Source of the DNA: Allonocardiopsis opalescens
GTDB taxonomy: Bacteria > Actinomycetota > Actinomycetes > Streptosporangiales > Streptosporangiaceae
Length of the DNA: 64,000 bases
Assembly (NCBI RefSeq): GCF_003002095.1
Contig: NZ_PVZC01000001.1
Coordinates: forward strand, 992,001-1,056,000
Direction: 5' to 3'
The notes under the pieces are model-generated. The model made no database searches and was not told the DNA's origin. It saw nothing but the letters and a program-made list of their open reading frames with translations. Positions 1 through 7,811 of the stretch are shown here, one piece after another; within the stretch, counting starts at the first letter, position 1, and every line of letters starts with the position of its first letter. A program made the position numbers and the translations under genes.

Positions 1-342
1 CTGCGCGAGTTCGTGCGGGTGCTGCGCCCGGAGGGGGTGCTGCTCGCGGGGATGCCGGACCGGCACGAGCGCACCCTCCCCGGGCTCATGTCGCGGTACG
101 CGCCGCTGGCCGTGCAGCGGGTGTTCCAGCGGGTGGTGCTCCGCCACCCCGCGCCGATGCGGATGCACACCATGCCGCAGCCTGAGCTGGCCGCACTGAT
201 GAACGACGCGGGCGCCGACGTGATCGCCGCCGACGCCCTCGGCGACAACCCGCACTGGCGCCACATCCGCTACGTCGTCGTCAAGCGCCCGGCGGCCGTC
301 CCCGCGGCCGCCCCGACCCTGTCCGCCGCCCTGCCCGCCTGA
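1..342 (+). CDS. Class I SAM-dependent methyltransferase, C-terminal part (5' end outside window)
   Basis: The reading frame is open from the first base to a TGA at 340-342, so the gene begins upstream of the window. The visible start (LREFVRVLRPEGVLLAGMPD) is the typical post-motif segment of class I methyltransferases, an L-x-E-x-x-R-V-L-R-P-x-G motif followed by a beta strand. The SAM-binding motif I itself is not visible. The rest (about 90 residues) is a variable C-terminal domain, so no substrate can be given. A strong hairpin follows the stop codon. Confidence 0.7.
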   Translation: MREFVRVLRPEGVLLAGMPDRHERTLPGLMSRYAPLAVQRVFQRVVLRHPAPMRMHTMPQPELAALMNDAGADVIAADALGDNPHWRHIRYVVVKRPAAVPAAAPTLSAALPA

Positions 343-362
343 CTCACACGCCCCGGCAAGCC

Positions 363-401
363 GACCGGCCGGACCCGCTCCCCTCCAGGGTCCGGCCGGT
401 C
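363..401. terminator. Perfect 14-bp hairpin between convergent genes
   Basis: A perfect 14-bp inverted repeat (363-376 and 388-401) encloses an 11-nt loop. It lies between the plus-strand methyltransferase stop (342) and the minus-strand small gene whose stop is at 400, so it probably terminates both directions. No U-tract follows, which is usual in actinomycetes. Confidence 0.7.
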
Positions 402-663
402 AGTCGTCGTCCTCGTCGACGGGGTGCACCGCCCTCGCCTCGGCGACCGTCCGCACCTTGGCCGGCGCGGCCATGATCGGGTCGAGCATCGCGGCGTCGA
501 TGGTCAGCGCGACGCGGCCGTTGGTGCCGAAGGACAGGTCGACATGGCCGCCGTCGCGGGTCACGAAGCACTTGACGGGCGTCCGGCTGGGGCTGGTAAT
601 CATCGAGTACGTGCTCAGCGGGTCGTCGCTCGTGAAGTAGCCCATGGGGTCTGCTTCCGTCAT
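400..663 (-). CDS. Small hypothetical protein (87 aa)
   Basis: The protein is 87 aa and starts MTEADPMGYFTSDDP. A conserved-looking core (GHVDLSFGTNGRVALTID) is followed by an acidic C-terminus. I do not recognise a named family, but small proteins of this style are common beside DUF397/XRE loci in actinomycetes. There is no membrane segment and no signal peptide. Its start overlaps the start of the oppositely oriented DUF5753/DUF397 remnant, which suggests the remnant lost its N-terminal part here. Moderate confidence that it is real, based on coherent composition and a terminator placed exactly at its 3' end. Confidence 0.5.
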   Translation of the reverse strand: MTEADPMGYFTSDDPLSTYSMITSPSRTPVKCFVTRDGGHVDLSFGTNGRVALTIDAAMLDPIMAAPAKVRTVAEARAVHPVDEDDD

Positions 664-1093
664 GCGCGGGCAGCTCCTGCACCTTCTTCAACTGCTGGAG
701 ACGCGGCCAGATCTCACGGTGCAGGTCGTTCGGTCCGCGCCGGCACCGAACGATCCGCTGCTCGGTGGTTGCATCATCGTCCTGGACTTCGCTACGGCAC
801 CACGGATCGGCTTCGTGACGTCGGTATACGGACCTGCCGTCCACCACGATGCCGAGACCGGCACACGGCCGCTGCTCCGCGTCTTCGAGCGGGTGCGAGA
901 ACTCGCGATGAGCCCCGAGGCAGCCAGCCACAGCTCAGGAGCCAGCAACGCGTGCATTGAGGTTCGTGTTACCGACATGCGCGTCGATGTCCGCGACTCG
1001 AAGAACCGGACCGCAGGGAAGCTCACCTTCGACCGTGCCGCCTGGGTCGCGTTCCTGGCGGAGATGCGGGCGCCCGGCAGCGCGGGCCGTTAG
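662..1093 (+). pseudogene. Remnant: DUF5753 C-terminal piece running in frame into a DUF397 domain
   Basis: Residues 1-82 (MRGQLLHLLQLLETRPDLTV onward, ending RVFERVRELAMSPE) resemble the C-terminal DUF5753 domain of Scr1-type XRE regulators. The helix-turn-helix N-terminus, normally about 150 residues longer, is missing. Residues 83-143 match DUF397 (ACIEVRVTDMRVDVRDSKN, then LTFDRAAWVAFL). In intact loci these are two adjacent genes: an XRE regulator and its small DUF397 partner. Here both lie in one open frame with no stop between them. An ATG at 908 could still start a 61-residue DUF397 protein. The locus looks like a deletion relic, though a functional fusion cannot be excluded. Confidence 0.6.
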
Positions 1094-1887
1094 GTCCGAC
1101 CTGTCATGAGCGCCGCTCCCAACACGTCGGCATGCGCGGCCACGTGCGCCGCATCGGCCCGGTACCGCTGGTCGTGCCCCTCGGCGATGTGGGACGCGAA
1201 GGCGGCACTGCCCGCCGCCGCGCGCTCGTGCATGAAGTCGACCAGCGCGTGCAGCCGCTCGGGCACGGTGGCGGGCAGGGCGGCGCGGTCGGCGGCCGAC
1301 AGGCCGTAGGCGTCGGCGAACACGCGCAGCCGCCGGGCCGCCTCGGGGACCGGCAGCCAGCCCTCGTCGGCGCCGGGCGCGTGCAGCGGCGCGAAGCGGT
1401 ACGCGGTGTAGGCGACGTCCCAGACCCGGGGCCCGGGGTGGGCGACGTCGAAGTCGATGAAGGCGACCGGCCGGCCGTCGCGGAAGACGGTGTTGTACCC
1501 GGCCGCGTCGCCGTGGCAGATCACTTCGGCGGGCTCGCGCGGCGGTAGCTGCCACACCGCGTCGGGCGGCACGGTGAAGGACACCGTGGCGTCGTGGTAC
1601 TCCCGCAGCAGCCGGGCCACCGCGCGCACGGTGTCGTCGCCGCGCAGCTCCTCGGGCACCGGGTAGTGCACCACCTCCCCGGGCACGAAGTCCAGCACCT
1701 CGCGCCCGGCCGCGTCGTACCCGTGCACCCCGGGCGCTCCGGCGAAGCCGACCGCGGTCAGGTGGTCGAGTAGCCGGTGCACGGTCGGCGTCCACGGCCC
1801 GACCGGCCGCCGCACCATCGCACCCGACCGCACCACCGCGTCGGCCCCGACGTTCGCCCCGCCGCCGGCGAGCGGTTGTTCGGTCAT
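1090..1887 (-). CDS. APH-family phosphotransferase (aminoglycoside/choline kinase fold)
   Basis: A 265-residue cytoplasmic kinase-like protein. The catalytic loop is visible as HGDAAGYN (His125, Asp127, Asn132), and the metal-binding segment as IDFD (Asp145/Asp147), followed by the family's HPGPRVWDVAY helix. This is the APH fold, which phosphorylates small hydroxylated molecules. Substrate prediction is unsafe: many such actinomycete genes are not resistance determinants. The ATG at 1885-1887 is chosen because GAAGGG precedes it by a normal distance. The open frame extends upstream only because of GC content. Its stop overlaps the convergent DUF397 stop. Confidence 0.8.
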   Translation of the reverse strand: MTEQPLAGGGANVGADAVVRSGAMVRRPVGPWTPTVHRLLDHLTAVGFAGAPGVHGYDAAGREVLDFVPGEVVHYPVPEELRGDDTVRAVARLLREYHDATVSFTVPPDAVWQLPPREPAEVICHGDAAGYNTVFRDGRPVAFIDFDVAHPGPRVWDVAYTAYRFAPLHAPGADEGWLPVPEAARRLRVFADAYGLSAADRAALPATVPERLHALVDFMHERAAAGSAAFASHIAEGHDQRYRADAAHVAAHADVLGAALMTGRT

Positions 1888-1968
1888 CGTCGACCCTTCA
1901 GTAGGAAGATCCCTGTGCCCACCCCGCCGCACGCCGCCCCGCACCCGTCCGCGAACCCGCACCACCCG

Positions 1969-2099
1969 CATCCCCCTCCCGCCCAGGGGGGCGAGCCCAC
2001 TTCCATTTTCGCGCACATCGCGTCCGGGGTGGGCGGCCGGGCGGGCTCCTGTGGACGAGCGGCCGGAGGCGCCCCCGCCTGTGGACGGCCGGCTTGACA
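1969..2099 (+). repeat. Dispersed paired-box element, copy A
   Basis: The first of five related intergenic elements. It has a hairpin head (CCCCCT, 7 nt, AGGGGG) at 1973-1991, then GCGAGCCCACTTCC, which is a divergent version of the GCGACCCCACATCC segment in copies B and C. Two direct boxes follow, TGTGGACGA at 2050 and TGTGGACGG at 2080 (30 bp apart), then TTGACA at 2094-2099. It lies in the 470-nt divergent gap between the phosphotransferase and the baeRF gene, reading towards the latter. This is the most diverged copy in its head-to-box region, and its TTGACA is closer to box 2 (14 bp) than in copies B, C and E (22-23 bp). Confidence 0.75.
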
Positions 2100-2130
2100 G
2101 GCGCGCTGCGGGGCGGGCCGGTCGACCGGA

Positions 2131-2256
2131 GGGGAGCGGCTGCGTGTCTAGCGGGCGCCGCCGCGTCAGGAAGGGCTCGGCGTCCGCCGGGAAGGCGTCG
2201 AAGTCCGCGCCGATGATCCACGCCATGCCGTCCAGGATCGCGGCGCGCCCGGCCGC
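2131..2256 (-). pseudogene. Possible gene fragment resembling a GNAT N-terminal region
   Basis: On the minus strand this stretch reads like real protein: GMAWIIGADFDAFPADAEPF and then LTRRRPLDTQPLP. This is the style of the N-terminal part of some actinomycete GNAT acetyltransferases. The protein-like character stops about 30 nt before element copy A. The other side of the element does not continue the homology, so a simple interruption is not shown. No ribosome-binding site or complete gene is visible. I treat it as a decayed fragment with low confidence. The remainder of 2257-2357 holds nothing I can identify. Confidence 0.3.
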
Positions 2257-2357
2257 GCGCACCCGGTTTTCGCGGGCGCGCGGAGGCCCGACGGGCCCGC
2301 GGGGCCGGGGGGCGGCGGGGTGTGAATGGGGGTGCGGCGAAGGGGCAGCGGGACGGC

Positions 2358-3479
2358 ATGGAGCTAAGGTTTCTCGACCCCGTGTACGAGACGGACGCGT
2401 CGGTCGCCTCCGTCTACCTGGACACCACACGCTCGGTGGAGAACGCGCCCAAGGAGATCGAGCTGCGCTGGCGCGGGCTCAGGGAGCGCCTGGCGTCCGA
2501 CGGCGCGCCCGAGGACACCCTCGCCGCCCTTGACGAGGTGGTGGGCACCGATCTGGGCATGCCCGGCCCGCACGGTACCGCGTACTTCGCGGCCGAGGGC
2601 CGGGTGCTGGCCGGATACACGCTGTCGCGCCGCCCGGACCAGGACCGCGCCTCCTGGCTGCCGGTGCCCGACACCCTTCCGCTGATCGCCGACCGCGACG
2701 CCGCCGTCCCGTACGTGCTGGCGCAGGTCGACCGGGTGGGCGCCGACATCCACGCCTACGGCGCGGGCGGCGAGGTGGACGAGCGCAGCGTCGACGGCGG
2801 CACGCTGCACATCCGCAAGGTGCACGTCGGCGACTGGGCGCACAAGCACTACCAGCGCAGGTCCGAGAACCTGTGGGCGGAGAACGCCGCCCGGGTGGCC
2901 GACGACGTCGAGACGGCCGTCACCGAGGTCGGCGCCCGGCTGCTGCTGGTCACCGGCGACGTCCGCGCGCTCGCCGCGCTCCGCGAGCACCTCCTGGACA
3001 CCTCCCTGAGCATCCTGGTGGAGATCGAGGGCGGCGGCCGCGGCGAGGGCTCGCACAGCGCGGGCCTGGACGAGGCGGTGGACGAGGCCGTCGGCGCCTA
3101 CGCCGCACGCGAGCGCGCCGAGCTGATCGGCGCCTACGAGCAGGAGCGCGGCCGCGACCGCCGCGCTGTCGACGGCGGCTCCGGCACGGCGGCCGCCCTC
3201 AGCCAGGGACAGGTCGACACTCTGCTGATCGACGCCGACGGCGTCGACGGCGAGCTGTGGGCCAGCCCGGCCGAGGCGCAGCTGGTCAGCGACCAGGCCG
3301 ACGCCCCCGAGTTCGCCGGACGGGGCGCCCCCATCCACGCCCCCGGCGACGCGCTGCTGATCCGCGCCGCCCACGCCACCGACGCCGAGGTGGTGACGGT
3401 GGCCGGAGTGGACAGCTCGCGCCTGTCGCTGCGCGACCACGTCGGCGCGGTGCTGCGGTTCACCACCGTGCCCGAGTGA
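2358..3479 (+). CDS. Rv2629-like baeRF-family protein (Vms1/release-factor fold)
   Basis: A 373-residue soluble protein starting MELRFLDPVYETDASVASVY with the characteristic S-V-Y-L-D-T segment. It looks like the bacterial archaeo-eukaryotic release-factor (baeRF) group that includes M. tuberculosis Rv2629 and is related to Vms1/ANKZF1. These proteins are inferred to act on tRNA or stalled ribosomes. The middle (KVHVGDWAHKHYQRRSENLW) and the long linker to the C-terminal subdomain fit the family, and the length is normal. The ATG at 2358 is preferred to an upstream frame extension because AGCGGGA lies just before it and family members start at this point. It is apparently monocistronic, with a strong hairpin downstream. 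Confidence 0.75.
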   Translation: MELRFLDPVYETDASVASVYLDTTRSVENAPKEIELRWRGLRERLASDGAPEDTLAALDEVVGTDLGMPGPHGTAYFAAEGRVLAGYTLSRRPDQDRASWLPVPDTLPLIADRDAAVPYVLAQVDRVGADIHAYGAGGEVDERSVDGGTLHIRKVHVGDWAHKHYQRRSENLWAENAARVADDVETAVTEVGARLLLVTGDVRALAALREHLLDTSLSILVEIEGGGRGEGSHSAGLDEAVDEAVGAYAARERAELIGAYEQERGRDRRAVDGGSGTAAALSQGQVDTLLIDADGVDGELWASPAEAQLVSDQADAPEFAGRGAPIHAPGDALLIRAAHATDAEVVTVAGVDSSRLSLRDHVGAVLRFTTVPE

Positions 3480-3502
3480 GTACCGCCCGCCGCGGACCCG
3501 AC

Positions 3503-3536
3503 GCGGCCGCGCCCGGAGCGAGTCCGGCGCGGCCGC
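3503..3536 (+). terminator. Hairpin downstream of the baeRF gene
   Basis: The arms at 3503-3517 and 3523-3536 form a 14-bp G/C stem with one bulged C and a 5-nt loop, 24 nt after the stop codon. The rest of the 548-nt gap 3480-4027 shows no gene with convincing protein-like sequence. It is simply very GC-rich until the promoter-like segment next to 4028. Confidence 0.6.
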
Positions 3537-4015
3537 GCCGCCATGTGCGGCCCGGCCGCTCCGGGCCGAAAAGGACCTGGGGGCGGTCGGGCGGGGCCGC
3601 GCCCCGGCGCCTCCGATCCCGTGGGTCGGTGGGCCGCCGAACGGGCGCGGCCGGGGCGTACGGGTTCGCGATCGGCTTCGAACCGCCTGCCGCTGCACCC
3701 GCGGGCGTCCCGAACGAGAAGCCGTCGTCGGACGACGCGATCGCGCCTGAAGCCGTGTGGCCTTGTCACCGTGCGTTGGCGCGGCGTCCCGGCGGGCCCT
3801 GCCCGGGTCCGCCGGGACTGGGTGTCCGGACGCGCCGTCCGGCGGCCGGGCGGACGGGTCCGCGACCGGCTCAGACCAGCCGTCGGACCCAGCGCGCCGC
3901 CGTGCCACCGCGCCCGGGCGAGGAGAGACGTCCCGCCCCGCGCGCCGCGGTTACACCCGGATGAACTCCGGCATAACCACTCGGCCGAGCCGGTCGGCGC
4001 GGCCGCGGCGGCGCC

Positions 4016-4021
4016 TAGATT
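4016..4021 (+). promoter_or_regulatory. Putative leaderless promoter, TAGATT-N6-ATG
   Basis: TAGATT fits the TANNNT -10 consensus, and exactly 6 nt separate it from the ATG at 4028, so transcription would start on the start codon. No ribosome-binding site precedes that ATG. There is no convincing -35. Confidence 0.5.
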
Positions 4022-4027
4022 CGGCGC

Positions 4028-4801
4028 ATGATCGTGGAATACATCCGCTACCGGATCGCCGAGGCGGACCGGGAGGAGTTCGAGGCGGCCTACGCGCGGG
4101 CGGCCGTGCCGCTGGCCTCGTCGCCGCAGTGCCTCGACTACGAGCTCTCCGGCTGCGTCGAGGAGCCCGGCGCCTACGTGCTGCGCATCCGGTGGACCTC
4201 CGCCGAGGACCACCTCCAGGGCTTCCGGGGGAGCGCGGCCTTCCCGGCCTTCTTCGCCGAGATCCGCCCGTACGTGCAGGCCATCGAGGAGATGCGCCAC
4301 TACGCGCCCACCGCGGTGGCCGGCACCGGCGCGGGCGCGGGCGATCCGGCGCCGTCACTGTACGAGTGGGCCGGCGGCTCCGACGCCTTCGAGCGGCTGA
4401 CCGACGCCTTCTACCGCAAGGTCCGCGCCGACGACCTGCTCGAACCGGTGTTCCGGCACATGGACGCGCACCACCCCCACTACGTCGCCCTGTGGCTGGC
4501 GGAGGTCTTCGGCGGGCCCGCGCGCTACACCGAGGAGCGCGGCGGCTACCCGCACATGCTCGGACAGCACCGGGGGAGGGCGATCACCGAGCCGCAGCGG
4601 CGGCGCTGGATCGCGCTGCTCACCGACGCCGCCGACGAGGTGGGACTGCCCGGCGACCCGGAGTTCCGGGCCGCGTTCACCGGATACATCGAGTGGGGCA
4701 CCCGGCTGGCGCTGGCCAACTCACAGCCCGGCGCCGCCCCCTTCGAGGACGCGCCGGTGCCCCGCTGGGGCTGGGGAGTCGCGCCACCCTGGCAGGGCTG
4801 A
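4028..4801 (+). CDS. Chimera: ABM monooxygenase-like domain plus group II truncated haemoglobin
   Basis: A 257-residue protein. Residues 1-92 form an antibiotic-biosynthesis-monooxygenase (ABM) ferredoxin-like domain (MIVEYIRYRIAEADREEFEA). After a Gly/Ala linker (about 93-110), residues 111-230 are a group II truncated haemoglobin: Tyr129 at B10, Trp194 at G8 and proximal His181 in the GQHRGRAIT segment. Such trHb-ABM chimeras have been described from Streptomyces avermitilis. The haem domain could bind oxygen or NO and supply the ABM domain, which may oxidise a quinol-like substrate; the substrate is unknown. The gene stands alone with a leaderless-type promoter. Confidence 0.88.
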   Translation: MIVEYIRYRIAEADREEFEAAYARAAVPLASSPQCLDYELSGCVEEPGAYVLRIRWTSAEDHLQGFRGSAAFPAFFAEIRPYVQAIEEMRHYAPTAVAGTGAGAGDPAPSLYEWAGGSDAFERLTDAFYRKVRADDLLEPVFRHMDAHHPHYVALWLAEVFGGPARYTEERGGYPHMLGQHRGRAITEPQRRRWIALLTDAADEVGLPGDPEFRAAFTGYIEWGTRLALANSQPGAAPFEDAPVPRWGWGVAPPWQG

Positions 4802-4887
4802 GCCGCCGCGGACACCCCGGTACGTCACCCCCGTCCGGCGCCGTACCGGGGTGCGCGCCGCGGCGCGGCCGGCGGGCCGCGCCGCCG

Positions 4888-5163
4888 TCACTCGTCGAGG
4901 GGCTCGTCGCGCTGACGCAGCCGGCGCACCCTGCCGGGCCGGCGGCGGCGCACCATCGCCTCCTCAACCTCGGGCGGCCCGCCGACGGTGGGTTTGCGGA
5001 GCTTGGGCCGCCAGAAGTAGAGCAGGATGGCGAGACCCACCCCGCCGATCAGCATCATCACGTAGCCCACGGCCGGCAGGTTCAGGCCGGGGATGTCGAG
5101 GTCGAGGGCGAAGGCCAGCACGGCGCCGACCGTGATCAGCGTCAGGCTCACGCCGATGCCCAT
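4888..5163 (-). CDS. DUF6458-type small membrane protein
   Basis: A 91-residue protein with two predicted membrane segments: MGIGVSLTLITVGAVLAFAL and, after a short LDIPGLNLPAVGY loop, VMMLIGGVGLAILLYFW. A basic, Arg-rich cytoplasmic tail follows. This is the usual DUF6458 arrangement, of unknown function. The ATG at 5161-5163 is chosen because AAGGAG precedes it. The longer open frame upstream has no family resemblance. Confidence 0.75.
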   Translation of the reverse strand: MGIGVSLTLITVGAVLAFALDLDIPGLNLPAVGYVMMLIGGVGLAILLYFWRPKLRKPTVGGPPEVEEAMVRRRRPGRVRRLRQRDEPLDE

Positions 5164-5284
5164 GGGGGACTCCTTCCCGCGGCGGCCGGTCCGCGCGGTC
5201 GCCCGACAGCGCCCTACCGCCACGCCGTCCGTGTTCCCGGACCACGGAGAGTGAAACAGCGGCGGTCCGCTCCGCGGGCGGGCG

Positions 5285-6421
5285 CTAGCGCCCGCCCGGG
5301 GTCTCCGAGCCGGTCAGCTCGGCCAGCATCCGGTGCGTGAGTTGCAGCAATCGGTTCTCCAGGTCGCCGAAGTCGAGGGCCGCCCTGCGGTCGGCGACCT
5401 GCTTCTCCAGCGCGTGCTGGGCGCGCCAGGCGTCGTCCAGCCCGTCCGGTCCCGAGCCGTCGCCCTCGGCGAAGCGCCGCACCAGCGGCGCGATCCGGCG
5501 CAGCAGCCGGCAGTAGCCCTCGCCGAACGCGCCGGCGGGCCCGGTGCGCCCGCCCTCCTCGCCGACGGTCTCGCGAAGCGTGTGCCCGGTCGCCCTGCAG
5601 TAGCCGGTGAGCTGCTCCAGGGCGCCGATCAGGGCGCCGCTGGGCCGGTCGCGCCGGTGCGCCGCCCTGGGGTTCCAGCGCAGGCTCTCGTACGCGCGGT
5701 CGTGGGCGCGCCTGGCCTGCCGGGCGCGCGTGTTCATCTCCGCCTCGGCGCGCCGCCACGCGTCCCAGGTGCCGTCCCCGGGGTCGGCGGCGACCCCGGC
5801 CAGCCGCTCCAGCGCGGTACCGACGTCGGCGCCCAGCCGGGCGAGCGTGTCGGCGGCCGGGCGCATGTGCAGCGGCGGCAGCACGAAGATGTTCACCCCC
5901 AGCCCGACGGCCAGGCCCACGCCGAGGTCGGCGAGCCGGGGGAGCGCGTAGCCGAGCGCCTGCTCGCCGCCGAACAGCAGCACGAACAGGGCGGTGAAGG
6001 CCACCTGGCCGCCCTGGTCGCCCAGCCGCCGCCAGCTGGAGACCGCGATCGACACCAGCACCACGACCGCGATGCCCGCCGTGTTCGGGCCGATCAGCAT
6101 CCCCACCGGCACCGCGAGCGCGGCGCCGATCAGGAAGCCGCCCGCGTACTGCGCGCCCTCCAGCAGCGAGCGCGCCACCGTCGGGTAGACGCTGAGCGTG
6201 GCCGCCAGCGGCGCGAAGTAGGGGTTGGGCTGGCCGAGCGCGTAGCGGGCGATCAGCCAGGCGAGCACCGCGGCGAGCACGGCCTTCAGGGCGAGGGCGG
6301 TGCGGTCGCGCAGGTAGCGCTCCGGGCTCTCCCCGGAGGGGCGGGCCGGCGCCGTGGCGCCGCCGCGCAGCCGCGACCACCACCGGGCGCCGCGTACGGC
6401 GCCGGGGGCTTTCGATGGCAT
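5285..6421 (-). CDS. FUSC-family (aromatic-acid-exporter-like) membrane protein
   Basis: A 378-residue protein with an N-terminal basic region, about six membrane helices between residues 35 and 190 (ALALKAVLAAVLAWLIARYA is the first), and a long cytoplasmic helical C-terminal half with Arg/Glu-rich segments. This matches FUSC/ArAE-like proteins. Some family members export aromatic acids; most actinomycete members are uncharacterised. The ATG at 6419-6421 has GGAG at a proper distance. It is followed at its 5' side by DUF2267 and DUF3040 genes in the same direction, possibly one transcription unit related to envelope stress. That grouping is an inference from order only. Confidence 0.75.
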   Translation of the reverse strand: MPSKAPGAVRGARWWSRLRGGATAPARPSGESPERYLRDRTALALKAVLAAVLAWLIARYALGQPNPYFAPLAATLSVYPTVARSLLEGAQYAGGFLIGAALAVPVGMLIGPNTAGIAVVVLVSIAVSSWRRLGDQGGQVAFTALFVLLFGGEQALGYALPRLADLGVGLAVGLGVNIFVLPPLHMRPAADTLARLGADVGTALERLAGVAADPGDGTWDAWRRAEAEMNTRARQARRAHDRAYESLRWNPRAAHRRDRPSGALIGALEQLTGYCRATGHTLRETVGEEGGRTGPAGAFGEGYCRLLRRIAPLVRRFAEGDGSGPDGLDDAWRAQHALEKQVADRRAALDFGDLENRLLQLTHRMLAELTGSETPGGR

Positions 6422-6459
6422 CGGCACTCCAGGGCCGCCGCGCGCCGCGGCGGCCGGTT

Positions 6460-6846
6460 TCAGCGGGCGGGGGCGGGGCGGGGACGGGTGAAGAGCGCGG
6501 CCAGGCCGCCGGGCAGGTCCAGCTCCCCGGCCAGGCCGGGGTCGTGCTCGCACAGGCTCGCGTACACGGCCATGGCCTCGGCGCGCGCCTGCGCGGGGGC
6601 GCGCCGGCCCAGCCGCGCCAGCTCGCGGACGACGTCCTCGTCGGTGCGGTCCGACGGCGGGCGGGCCAGGGGCAGGAAGGCGGCCATGTCGCCGGGCAGG
6701 ACGGCCAGCAGCCGGCCGCGGCCCGGTTCGGGAACGGAGCGGGCGAGGGCGATCACGGCGACCTCGGTGACCGCGCGCGCCTCCTCGCCGTGCAGCCCGG
6801 TCAGCCGGGCGACCGAGGACACCAGGTCCCTGAAGAGGACGGGCAT
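6460..6846 (-). CDS. DUF2267-domain protein
   Basis: A 128-residue soluble protein. The central block LLAVLPGDMAAFLPLARPPS and the alternating amphipathic helices (VTEVAVIALARSVPEPGRG) are those of DUF2267, a helical family sometimes repeated in tandem. Only one copy of the domain is present here. Function is unknown. The start is uncertain: an ATG at 6846 was chosen, but GAAGGAG sits 14 nt upstream, so a GTG at 6861 or 6858 is possible. Confidence 0.65.
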   Translation of the reverse strand: MPVLFRDLVSSVARLTGLHGEEARAVTEVAVIALARSVPEPGRGRLLAVLPGDMAAFLPLARPPSDRTDEDVVRELARLGRRAPAQARAEAMAVYASLCEHDPGLAGELDLPGGLAALFTRPRPAPAR

Positions 6847-6934
6847 GGCGACGATCACCACTCCTTCGCTCGGATCGCGTTCGCCGGGCCGCTACCCGGC
6901 TCCGGGCGGCGCACCCGCCGCCCGTGGGTGCCGG

Positions 6935-7276
6935 TCACCACCCGGGGCAGCCGTCGGCGCAGCCGGGGGCGTCGCCGCCGATGGGCGGGTCCTCGGCGGG
7001 CTTGTCGCCCGCGGGCGCCCCGGGCTGCACCGACTCGGCGGGCGACCCCGACCCGGAGAGGTCCTGCTCCTCGCCCGGCCAGGTGGCGAAGACCGACAGC
7101 ACCACGGCGACGACCACCGAGCAGACGATCATCAGCATGGCGCGCCCCGAGGGGGCCGACTCGGCTTCGAGGGCGTCGTTCAGCTCGCGCATTCGTGCGG
7201 CGAGCTCTGGGTCATCGCTGGCCAGTGCGGACTCGATCGTGCTCAGCAGCCGCTCTTCCCGGTTCGACAGGCTCAT
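6935..7276 (-). CDS. DUF3040-domain membrane protein
   Basis: A 113-residue protein. The N-terminal MSLSNREERLLSTIESALAS plus ELAARMRELN is the DUF3040 signature found throughout actinomycetes. One membrane segment follows (AMLMIVCSVVVAVVLSVFA), then an extracytoplasmic Pro/Gly-rich tail ending GCADGCPGW with two cysteines. DUF3040 proteins usually have two membrane helices; this one shows only one, with an unusually long polar tail. The start at 7274-7276 follows GGAAGGTGG. Function unknown. Confidence 0.8.
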   Translation of the reverse strand: MSLSNREERLLSTIESALASDDPELAARMRELNDALEAESAPSGRAMLMIVCSVVVAVVLSVFATWPGEEQDLSGSGSPAESVQPGAPAGDKPAEDPPIGGDAPGCADGCPGW

Positions 7277-7529
7277 CCGGCGCCACCTTCCAACGGCGAC
7301 TGGGGGGCTCCGGGTCCGGACTCCCCGGCGGAACCCCTCCGTTCCCCCGGACGGGAGCGGTGCTCCCCCCGTCTCGGCCGCTACCTCTGCCCTGACCGGC
7401 CTAAACGCCTGCGGGAGCCGCCCCGGGGCCGCCTCGGGAGGCGGATTCGCGCCCATGGGCGCGGGGGAGCCGGGCAGCGGTCGCGTGAGAGCAGTAGTGG
7501 CGCGCGAGCGCGCGCGGAACGGAGGAGCC

Positions 7530-7793
7530 ATGCCGGGACGGGAGGGGCGCCGCGCCCCGAGAGGCAGCCTGGAGCGCCCCTACAGCGCGCTGACCCTGCG
7601 GCTGGTGCTGGCCGTCTTCGGGCTGCTGGTGTGCCTGGCGGCGGGCGTGGCGTCGGCCGCTCGCGGCTGGACGGCGGTCGCGGTCGCGCTGGGGGTGCTG
7701 GCCGCCGTGGCCGCGGTGGACATCGGGGTGGTGCTGGTGCGGCTGCGGCAGCGCCGCCGCGAGGGCGGGCCGCCGCCCTCGCTGTTCGGCTGA
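7530..7793 (+). CDS. DUF6343-type small two-helix membrane protein
   Basis: An 87-residue protein with a basic N-terminus, the YSALTLRLVLAVFGLLVCLA helix and a second helix (WTAVAVALGVLAAVAAVDIG), ending in an Arg-rich tail. This is the DUF6343 pattern. GGAGGAGCC stands directly before the ATG at 7530. It is the only plus-strand gene between 4.9 and 14.1 kb and converges on the PoxB-like gene. Confidence 0.65.
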   Translation: MPGREGRRAPRGSLERPYSALTLRLVLAVFGLLVCLAAGVASAARGWTAVAVALGVLAAVAAVDIGVVLVRLRQRRREGGPPPSLFG

Positions 7794-7811
7794 GCCGGCG
7801 GCCGGCCACGC

